This document shows, piece after piece, positions 6,580 through 11,740 of a stretch of DNA of 11,740 nucleotides. Location of the stretch: contig JAGQLH010000043.1 in the NCBI GenBank assembly GCA_020429465.1, forward strand, positions 1 through 11,740, in the 5' to 3' direction. A program made the translations under genes and the position numbers. Numbering within the stretch: position 1 is the stretch's first letter; each line of letters opens with the position of its first letter. Source of the DNA: Candidatus Dojkabacteria bacterium (lineage in GTDB: Bacteria > Patescibacteriota > Dojkabacteria > B142 > WJKM01). The notes beneath the pieces are model-generated. The model searched no databases and had not been told where the DNA came from. It worked only from the letters and a program-made list of their open reading frames with translations.

Positions 6580-7368
6580 CTAACTTTTACTTTTCTTTAA
6601 CTTTTCAATCTCCTTATACAGGGAATCGAATTTTTTAGCGTTTGCTATGGCTGTTGCAGTAATTCGATTAAAGCTTTCTAATACTGGGAGTTCGTTATCA
6701 AAGTTACCTTCATAATCTTTGGCATAAAACATTGTTCCAAGTACTTTATCATTGTATATAAGTGGCATAGCTATCCCTATTTTGAATTTTAAAATTTTTC
6801 CAATTACTCTTATCACTTGGTCAGGCATCGCATATTTGGTAGCTTTTGTAAGGTCGTAAGTAAATATATTAGATCTAGTATTAACAGCTTGTACACATAA
6901 ATTATCTGTATGTTTCTGCAGATGTACAAAATACTCTTCAAAAGGGAATTCGAGTAAATTTAGAATAGCTTCTGTATACCAGGTTTGTGTGAAGATTCTT
7001 GATCTTAACAACTCACCATCAACGAGGAGAATTACAGCCAAACTCAATCCACATTCTATGGTGAATGAGTTTACCGCATTTTGAAGAATTTCATTTAAAT
7101 CAAGTGAACTATGAATTTTATGAGAAGCGCTTACTAAGGATGCGAGATCATCGACTTTGACATTGAAAAGTGTAGCAACCTGCAATGGTTGGAGCTCTAA
7201 TGCCCCAACGATCTTGGCTAACGTCTCCTTTGTTGGATTTGATTTTCCACTTTCAATTCGACTAATACTCCCGGCAGCAAGTCCAATTTGCATCTCCAAA
7301 TCTAATTGACTAATACCTTTTTGATTTCTAAAGAGTCGAAGATAATGTCCTAAGCTATTTTTGTTCAT
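6580..7368 (-). CDS. XRE-type HTH plus GAF domain transcriptional regulator
   Basis: This 262-aa cytoplasmic protein has an XRE/Cro-type helix-turn-helix (residues 7-62; helix 2 begins I-S-Q-L-D-L-E, recognition region A-A-G-S-I-S-R-I-E-S-G-K, then N-P-T-K-E-T), a GAF domain (about 80-250) and a Lys-rich tail. GAF domains bind small ligands or mediate dimerisation, so this should be a ligand-responsive DNA-binding regulator; the ligand is unknown. The middle of three tandem paralogues, it is intact. It starts at ATG 7366-7368 without a Shine-Dalgarno, about 20 nt after the predicted transcription start. Its GAF segment S-L-D-L-N-E-I-L-Q-N-A-V-N resembles T-L-D-P-N-E-V-A-Q-R-A-V-N in the kinase at 9378, suggesting related sensory modules. 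Confidence 0.93.
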   Translation of the reverse strand: MNKNSLGHYLRLFRNQKGISQLDLEMQIGLAAGSISRIESGKSNPTKETLAKIVGALELQPLQVATLFNVKVDDLASLVSASHKIHSSLDLNEILQNAVNSFTIECGLSLAVILLVDGELLRSRIFTQTWYTEAILNLLEFPFEEYFVHLQKHTDNLCVQAVNTRSNIFTYDLTKATKYAMPDQVIRVIGKILKFKIGIAMPLIYNDKVLGTMFYAKDYEGNFDNELPVLESFNRITATAIANAKKFDSLYKEIEKLKKSKS

Positions 7369-7372
7369 TTAT

Positions 7373-7394
7373 CAGTAGTATCAAAAAACTACTG
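7373..7394. repeat. 7-bp inverted repeat at the start site of the middle XRE-GAF gene
   Basis: The arms CAGTAGT (7373-7379) and ACTACTG (7388-7394) are perfect complements around an 8-nt loop. The repeat lies between the -10 (7396-7401) and the ATG (7368) and spans the predicted start site, a typical place for a repressor to block RNA polymerase. It could also form a hairpin in the short leader. The other two paralogues lack it. Confidence 0.5.
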
Positions 7395-7395
7395 T

Positions 7396-7442
7396 TTTAT
7401 ACCATATAAATTTGGGGAAGACATTGTATAGCAGCGCAAAAT
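7396..7442 (-). promoter_or_regulatory. promoter and regulator box of the middle XRE-GAF gene
   Basis: The box (7421-7442) shows the imperfect dyad TTG-N10-CAA, followed 24 bp later by the end of the extended -10 TATGGTATAA (hexamer TATAAA at 7396-7401). TATG before the hexamer matches the TRTGn form of Gram-positive extended -10 promoters. The promoter-proximal half of the box overlaps the expected -35 zone, so a bound protein could act as an activator touching RNA polymerase or as a repressor. Confidence 0.7.
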
Positions 7443-7458
7443 ATGAGTCTACTAAGCT

Positions 7459-8235
7459 TTAACTGGTCATTCGGTTTAGTTTATTTTTGAGTTCATATAA
7501 CTTATTTGCGTTATTTATAGCAGCTGCAATATGATTAGTATAAGTTCGTAGCATTGGAATTTCAACTTCAAAATCATCTTCATAACTCTTACAGAAAAGT
7601 ATTGATCCTAGTGGGCTATCGTGACAGTATATTGGTAGGATAATTCCTGACTTAAATCCAATCAATCTACTAATAGCCTTAGTAGTTTTACGAGAATATG
7701 CGTGTATAGTTGCCCTATGTAAATTATTTATGTGGATTGATTTATTTGAAAGTGCTGATTCAACGCAAGCATTATCATTGTGTTCGGTCAATGAGACTGA
7801 GTATGTTGAAAAGGACTTTGGTAGTAATTTTGTAACAGCAGTTGTATACCAATGCTGAGTAAAATTAGTACTATATAACCTATCATCTTCAATTATCAGT
7901 ATTACAGATGCTAGTAGGTCCAATTTCTTGGTTATTCCATTGACTGAACTTTGTAGAATGTAGTTCAAATCTGAAGAAAAAAGTAAATCTTTAGTCACAT
8001 CCATGACACTTGGAATTTCCTCATTTCTTATATTAAATAGGGTTGCAACTTGTAAAACATTCAGCCCAAGTCCTTCAATGATATCGGTAATTGTCTCTTT
8101 AGTAGGGTTGACTTTACCACTTTCTATTCTGCTTATACTACCAGCTGAAGCACCGATTTTAATCTCAAGTTCAAGCTGACTCATTCCTTTCTGGTTTCTA
8201 AATTTTTTTAGTTTCTTTCCAATATTGCGAGACAT
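7459..8235 (-). CDS. XRE-type HTH plus GAF domain transcriptional regulator
   Basis: The 258-aa product has the same layout as its two downstream paralogues: an XRE helix-turn-helix (residues 4-60; recognition region S-A-G-S-I-S-R-I-E-S-G-K-V-N-P-T-K-E-T), then a GAF domain (about 78-245) and a short charged tail. The recognition segment is almost identical across the three proteins, while the GAF halves have diverged strongly. This suggests shared DNA targets with different input signals. The ATG at 8233-8235 was chosen because the HTH starts right after it; there is no Shine-Dalgarno and the leader is about 22 nt. The gene is preceded by its own box-and-promoter module. Confidence 0.93.
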   Translation of the reverse strand: MSRNIGKKLKKFRNQKGMSQLELEIKIGASAGSISRIESGKVNPTKETITDIIEGLGLNVLQVATLFNIRNEEIPSVMDVTKDLLFSSDLNYILQSSVNGITKKLDLLASVILIIEDDRLYSTNFTQHWYTTAVTKLLPKSFSTYSVSLTEHNDNACVESALSNKSIHINNLHRATIHAYSRKTTKAISRLIGFKSGIILPIYCHDSPLGSILFCKSYEDDFEVEIPMLRTYTNHIAAAINNANKLYELKNKLNRMTS

Positions 8236-8263
8236 ATTAATTTGTAAATCATAGATTTATTCA

Positions 8264-8310
8264 GTTATAACATATAAAAACAAAGATAACATTGTCATAC
8301 AACGCAAAAT
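8264..8310 (-). promoter_or_regulatory. promoter and regulator box of the first XRE-GAF gene
   Basis: The box (8289-8310) with the TTG-N10-CAA dyad is followed after 24 bp by the end of the extended -10 TATGTTATAA (hexamer TATAAC at 8264-8269). TATAACTGA and a following TA two bases on are also shared with the leftward promoter at 1011-1057. The start site would be near 8257. Confidence 0.7.
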
Positions 8311-8321
8311 AGTGAAAAAAC

Positions 8322-8351
8322 TTGTAAGCATTTCAAGAAAACGCTTTATAC
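8322..8351 (+). promoter_or_regulatory. putative promoter of the terpene-synthase-like/kinase operon
   Basis: TTGTAA (8322-8327) stands 17 bp from TTTATA (8345-8350), or 18 bp from TTATAC (8346-8351), on the plus strand. It is divergent from the XRE-GAF promoter, whose box ends 11 bp away at 8310, so a protein on that box could influence both. The start site would be near 8358, leaving a leader of about 130 nt. Confidence 0.4.
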
Positions 8352-8389
8352 AGGAGGAAATTAGAGTTATAGTGATTATGTTTAAGTAG
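8352..8389 (+). other. orphan Shine-Dalgarno with a five-codon frame
   Basis: AGGAGG (8352-8357) is the best ribosome binding sequence in the window, yet no long gene follows it. The only frame in reach is GTG (8372-8374), ATT, ATG, TTT, AAG, then TAG (8387-8389). It lies in the leader of the terpene-synthase-like gene, about 130 nt before that gene's start. It could be a leader peptide, the remnant of a lost gene, or chance; it also falls very close to the predicted transcription start. Confidence 0.25.
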
Positions 8390-8488
8390 ATAAAATAGAG
8401 TTGATCGTCATCCTAATTTAGTTTTTAGTATTCGTTTCTCATAGATAATTTTTCGAGTTCCAATAATTACAGTATTTTCCATAATTTC

Positions 8489-9388
8489 TTGACTGATTTT
8501 TATAGGGTTAGAAAAAATCTATTTGGAGAAAAAGGTCGTAGGGGAGACCAATTATGGGAATGGACAATGAAAGGACTTAGGGCAACAGAGATTCCAGTGA
8601 CTGCTTCGTTACCAGAAGTAGATAATACAGAGTTAAAACTTCTAAATGTACTATGGACAGTTCTAATAGATGATATTGCTGATGAGTATGAGATTAGTAG
8701 GGCATCGCTAATTTTACCTTCTGTGATACTGGGGGAAGTAAGTAATAATATATATAGTAAAAACGAAAAAGATTATATAGAATTAATATTTGAGATAGGG
8801 AATATATTAGGAGTTGAGGTTAAAAAACTGCCTAGCTATAGTAATTACAAGAATTGGTATATAGAGGAGTTTGAAAGGTTAAAGTTATCGTTCACATACT
8901 CTTTTTTAATTAGAACAGATCCAGAAAATATAGATATAAACAAGTATATATATGTTCTTAGTTCAAATATGCAAATTGTTGTGAATGGAATTTACGACTT
9001 AATGTCGTTTAATGATAGACCTTCAGAACAAGAGCTTGCTGACATAAGAAAAATTTTAGGATTTGGCCAGAGAATGGCGAGAATTATTAATTCTATAAAT
9101 TCATTTGAAAAAGAAGTTGTCCACAAAGATTTTAGCAGTGAAATAATACTATGGACCTGTAAATTAGGGCTAGAAGAACCAAAAAATTTGGGGAAGATTG
9201 ATTCCGGTCAATTGATACAAACAATTAAAAGTACTAGAATGAAAGACTTCTTAATTCAAATGCATAGCACGTATTACTCTGCTATTAAACAATATGCTAA
9301 CCATTTTTCATTTTTAAATTTTGCAGAGTATCTTAAAACATTAGATAAATTTGAGAAATTACAAAACGAATATAAAAATGAAATTTAG
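8489..9388 (+). CDS. terpene-synthase-like protein (class I isoprenoid synthase fold)
   Basis: The 299-aa product (numbered from the TTG start) carries the two metal-binding motifs of class I terpene cyclases: D-D-I-A-D-E (61-66) after a hydrophobic helix, and N-S-I-N-S-F-E-K-E (201-209), the NxxxSxxxE triad with the common F-E-K-E ending. They lie 140 residues apart, the usual spacing. Such enzymes ionise prenyl diphosphates on Mg2+ and cyclise them. Points against full confidence: no arginine sits at the expected diphosphate sensor position about 46 residues before N201 (Y155 is there; R142 is nearest), and the C-terminal R-Y pair is missing. A squalene/phytoene-synthase relative is an alternative, since D-D-I-A-D-E also resembles its first motif. 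The frame is open back to 8429 but TTG 8489 is the first usual start codon; the first ATG is at 8567 and would shorten the N-terminus. It overlaps the kinase gene by 11 bp. Confidence 0.62.
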   Translation: MTDFYRVRKNLFGEKGRRGDQLWEWTMKGLRATEIPVTASLPEVDNTELKLLNVLWTVLIDDIADEYEISRASLILPSVILGEVSNNIYSKNEKDYIELIFEIGNILGVEVKKLPSYSNYKNWYIEEFERLKLSFTYSFLIRTDPENIDINKYIYVLSSNMQIVVNGIYDLMSFNDRPSEQELADIRKILGFGQRMARIINSINSFEKEVVHKDFSSEIILWTCKLGLEEPKNLGKIDSGQLIQTIKSTRMKDFLIQMHSTYYSAIKQYANHFSFLNFAEYLKTLDKFEKLQNEYKNEI

Positions 9389-11740
9389 GGAGATAGTTTC
9401 AAAAATTTTACGTAGAATAATTTTTCCAAGGTTGTATGAGGAAAGGTATTCCCATAACCACATTCCAGAAGGTATTACAGAAAGAGAGCTAAGGTATGAG
9501 ACAATTCAAAAGGTCTTTAAAATAATATCATCAAATTTAGATTTAAATGATGTAACTCAAAGAGTCGTTGATGTAATGTCAAACGATATGGATTACCCTG
9601 GGGGGATTCTATTTATATATAAAAAAGAACGGGATGTCTTAGTCCCATGGACAACAAGTAATACAATCTTGGTGAATAAGGTCCTGACATGGTTACCTCG
9701 GCCCCTCAAAGAACATGAATTTAATTTATCCTTAAAAAAAAATAAGTTAATAGAATCATTCGATGAAGAAAAAATTCTATATACCCACAATCAAGCAGAC
9801 TTCATTTCTCCAGTAGTTAGTGAAAACTTGGTAGATAGAATTAATAACTTAGTAGGTATTCGTACGACAATTGCTGTACCAGTGATATTTAAAGGTGATA
9901 AATTAGGAGTGATGATGTTTAACTCAATAAGAGAAAAGGTTACTGAGTATGAACTTGAAATGCTTATGGTTTTTGCAGATATGGTTGCAATAGCAATCCA
10001 AAACGCACGGTTATACACAAATTCTCAGAATCAGATTTCCCAGTTAAAAGCTAAGAATAAAGAGTTATCTACTATTTTTAAGATTACAAATCAAATAGTA
10101 AGTACCCTTGACCCTCGTGAGGTAGCTCAGCGTTCAGTAGATGCTATCCCTTCGGAAATGGGGTATTTTGGTGGGATTATACAGCGATACAACGAAGATA
10201 CAGGAGAAGTTGTACCAATTGCAGTTACAGAAACAGCATTCGAGAAGCAAATTCTGGAAATACTCCAAAAGGAATATAAAGATTTTACTTTTAATGTTAC
10301 TGATGAAGCAGTATCAAAGCAGCTTAATGTAGTAGCTATACAAAGCAGGGAGCCCCAAAAAGCGGATTCACTTATACCTGCAATATCTCCACCAGTACCA
10401 GAGTCGGCAGCAGAGCTTATAAATAAACTTATTAAAACAAAATCTGTATTAGCATATCCAATTATGTCGAGAAATAAGGTTATTGGTTCAGTTACTTTTG
10501 TAATTACAGACAAAACGTTAGAGCAACTTACCCAGGAAGATTACGATCTGATGCAAACATTTACCTACCAAATTGGAATCGGTATGGAGAATGCCCAGCT
10601 ATATGAAGATTCTCAAGAGCTCAGTGATTCACTTGAAAAGCAAAATTTAGTGCTAGAGGCAAAGAATAAGGAGCTCGATACTATCTTTCGAATTACGAAT
10701 CAAATAGTAAGTACCCTTGACCCTAATGAAGTAGCGCAACGAGCTGTTAACTCAGTACCACTTGAAATGGGTATATACGGGGCAATATTGAGTAAAATTG
10801 ATAGGTCAAAGAGCAAATTCGAATTGCTCGCTATGACCGAGCAAATTGGAAGTGCTGCATTCGATACCTATGTGAATGAAAATAATCCATTTTGTCTAAT
10901 TACAAATAAACCAAATACTATTTCTGAGTATATTATGTTCAAAGAGGATCAATTCAGCATAACAGATAATATGGTAGAAGCCCTTGGAGCAGTATGTGGT
11001 GAAGAATTAAGTGAAAACTTCCAAAAATTATTAGGTATACAAACAATAGTTACCGTTCCATTACGAACACGAAATGAAGTAACTGGATTAGTGACATTTT
11101 TCCTAGCTGATAGAAAGGTAGATCAATTAAATGAAGAGGACTTTGATCTTATGCAAACATTCGCAAATCAAGCTGCAATTGGTCTTGAGAATGCTCGCTT
11201 ATTTAGTGAGTACCAAGAGCTCTCAAAATCATTACAAACAAAAAATCAACAACTAGAAGCCTATGCTCAAAAAGAGCGAGATATTTTAGATATCATGGGG
11301 CATGAATTACGGACACCAATAACAATAGTACGAAATTCACTCGCATTTCTGACATCATATATTTTGCAGGAAGATTATGATCAAGAAAAAATGCAAAAGT
11401 ATATTAAGATTGCACTTAGATCAACTCGAAGGGAAATTAATATTATCGAGACAATGCTTGCTGCAACAAAAGTAGAAGCAGATAAGATAACATTATCACG
11501 GTCTGAAGTTGTAACACATGAGGTTATTGAAGAATCACTAGAAGGACAAAAACATATAGCCCAACAGAAAGGTTTAGATGTACAGGTAAGTATCGCAGAT
11601 GGGATAGGCAATATTTATGCTGATCGTTCACGAATACAGGAAGTCTTTGATAATCTTTTAAGTAATGCAGTTAAATATACACAAGAAGGGACTGTTTCTA
11701 TTTCTGCATATGAGGAAGGTGAAAATATTGTATTTAGTGT
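9378..11740 (+). CDS. soluble sensor histidine kinase with three GAF domains (partial, runs off the right edge)
   Basis: The frame is open for 787 codons to the window end. There is no membrane helix; the first 25 residues are a basic, amphipathic segment. GAF1 spans about residues 40-212, GAF2 226-416, GAF3 429-620, each followed by a short coiled-coil-like linker. A HisKA domain follows, with H642 in the H-box M-G-H-E-L-R-T-P, and the start of the ATPase domain with N-box asparagine N763 in N-L-L-S-N-A-V-K-Y. The G boxes lie beyond the edge. It should autophosphorylate on H642 in response to a ligand or state read by the GAF domains and pass phosphate to a receiver. The ATG (9378-9380) sits inside the last codons of the upstream gene, indicating an operon and translational coupling, without a Shine-Dalgarno. 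GAF2 and GAF3 are internal duplicates. Confidence 0.92.
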   Translation, partial: MKFREIVSKILRRIIFPRLYEERYSHNHIPEGITERELRYETIQKVFKIISSNLDLNDVTQRVVDVMSNDMDYPGGILFIYKKERDVLVPWTTSNTILVNKVLTWLPRPLKEHEFNLSLKKNKLIESFDEEKILYTHNQADFISPVVSENLVDRINNLVGIRTTIAVPVIFKGDKLGVMMFNSIREKVTEYELEMLMVFADMVAIAIQNARLYTNSQNQISQLKAKNKELSTIFKITNQIVSTLDPREVAQRSVDAIPSEMGYFGGIIQRYNEDTGEVVPIAVTETAFEKQILEILQKEYKDFTFNVTDEAVSKQLNVVAIQSREPQKADSLIPAISPPVPESAAELINKLIKTKSVLAYPIMSRNKVIGSVTFVITDKTLEQLTQEDYDLMQTFTYQIGIGMENAQLYEDSQELSDSLEKQNLVLEAKNKELDTIFRITNQIVSTLDPNEVAQRAVNSVPLEMGIYGAILSKIDRSKSKFELLAMTEQIGSAAFDTYVNENNPFCLITNKPNTISEYIMFKEDQFSITDNMVEALGAVCGEELSENFQKLLGIQTIVTVPLRTRNEVTGLVTFFLADRKVDQLNEEDFDLMQTFANQAAIGLENARLFSEYQELSKSLQTKNQQLEAYAQKERDILDIMGHELRTPITIVRNSLAFLTSYILQEDYDQEKMQKYIKIALRSTRREINIIETMLAATKVEADKITLSRSEVVTHEVIEESLEGQKHIAQQKGLDVQVSIADGIGNIYADRSRIQEVFDNLLSNAVKYTQEGTVSISAYEEGENIVFS
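10053..10133 (+). repeat. internal GAF repeat of the kinase gene, unit 1
   Basis: This stretch encodes K-N-K-E-L-S-T-I-F-K-I-T-N-Q-I-V-S-T and the following residues at the linker/GAF2 boundary. It recurs 609 bp (203 codons) later at 10662, including 27 identical bases in a row that span the codons for N-Q-I-V-S-T-L-D-P. Synonymous identity over that core suggests fairly recent duplication or gene conversion. Confidence 0.85.
10662..10742 (+). repeat. internal GAF repeat of the kinase gene, unit 2
   Basis: Second unit of the repeat beginning at 10053, here at the linker/GAF3 boundary (K-N-K-E-L-D-T-I-F-R-I-T-N-Q-I-V-S-T). The remainder of GAF2 and GAF3 has diverged much more than this boundary segment. 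Confidence 0.85.

Noticed and set aside
10127..10513. 128-codon minus-strand frame inside the kinase gene, and similar ones at 9593-9790, 9791-10018 and 11381-11611
   Set aside because: The plus strand encodes a continuous GAF-GAF-GAF-HisKA protein with clear motifs across all these regions; the minus frames are shadows. The plus-strand frame at 10141-10332 is also a shadow.

Overview
The window is AT-rich and gene-dense, with short intergenic gaps, convergent stop codons that nearly or actually overlap, few Shine-Dalgarno sequences and no convincing rho-independent terminators. TGA, TAA and TAG all act as stops and glycine uses ordinary GGN codons, so nothing suggests a recoded genome. The style (compact chromosome, ordinary glycolytic and translation genes beside a family of tiny-genome-like regulators, a Thr/Pro-rich lipoprotein) would fit a Candidate Phyla Radiation (Patescibacteria) bacterium. 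That is a judgement from gene style only, and no taxonomic marker is present.

Left part (1-3310): the first codons of one lipoprotein gene run off the left edge, and a second, complete lipoprotein gene (69-797, minus) follows. They share a 50-bp start region with one mismatch, so they are tandem duplicates. A 353-bp spacer holds divergent promoters: one leftward, of a repeated type described below, and one rightward for gpmI (phosphoglycerate mutase), which is followed 3 bp later by a gene for an unknown membrane-anchored protein.

Middle (3307-5710): lepA (elongation factor 4, minus) converges on the unknown gene with overlapping stops. It is divergent from a stand-alone CheY-like receiver gene. 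The lepA/receiver spacer has overlapping -10 sequences and a 9-bp inverted repeat.

Regulator array (5719-8310, minus): three tandem paralogues encode XRE-type helix-turn-helix plus GAF proteins, nearly identical at the DNA recognition helix. Each has its own promoter. The gene nearest the receiver is broken by a one-base deletion that splits its GAF domain. All three promoters, and the leftward one at 1011-1057, share a 47-bp module: a 22-bp box with an imperfect TTG-N10-CAA dyad, then exactly 24 bp to the end of an extended -10 (TGnTATAA). This looks like a small regulon controlled by the XRE-GAF proteins themselves, reaching the lipoprotein locus 4.5 kb away.

Right part (8321-11740, plus): a gene whose product carries a DDxxD/E motif and an NxxxSxxxE motif 140 residues apart, as in class I terpene synthases, overlaps by 11 bp the start of a large soluble histidine kinase with three GAF domains, which runs off the right edge. 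The kinase GAF domains resemble those of the XRE-GAF proteins.

Reading the parts together (inference): the right half may be a small-molecule sensing locus, with a terpene-synthase-like enzyme coupled to a GAF kinase next to a self-regulated set of GAF transcription factors, a receiver protein, and a cell-surface lipoprotein array as one output.
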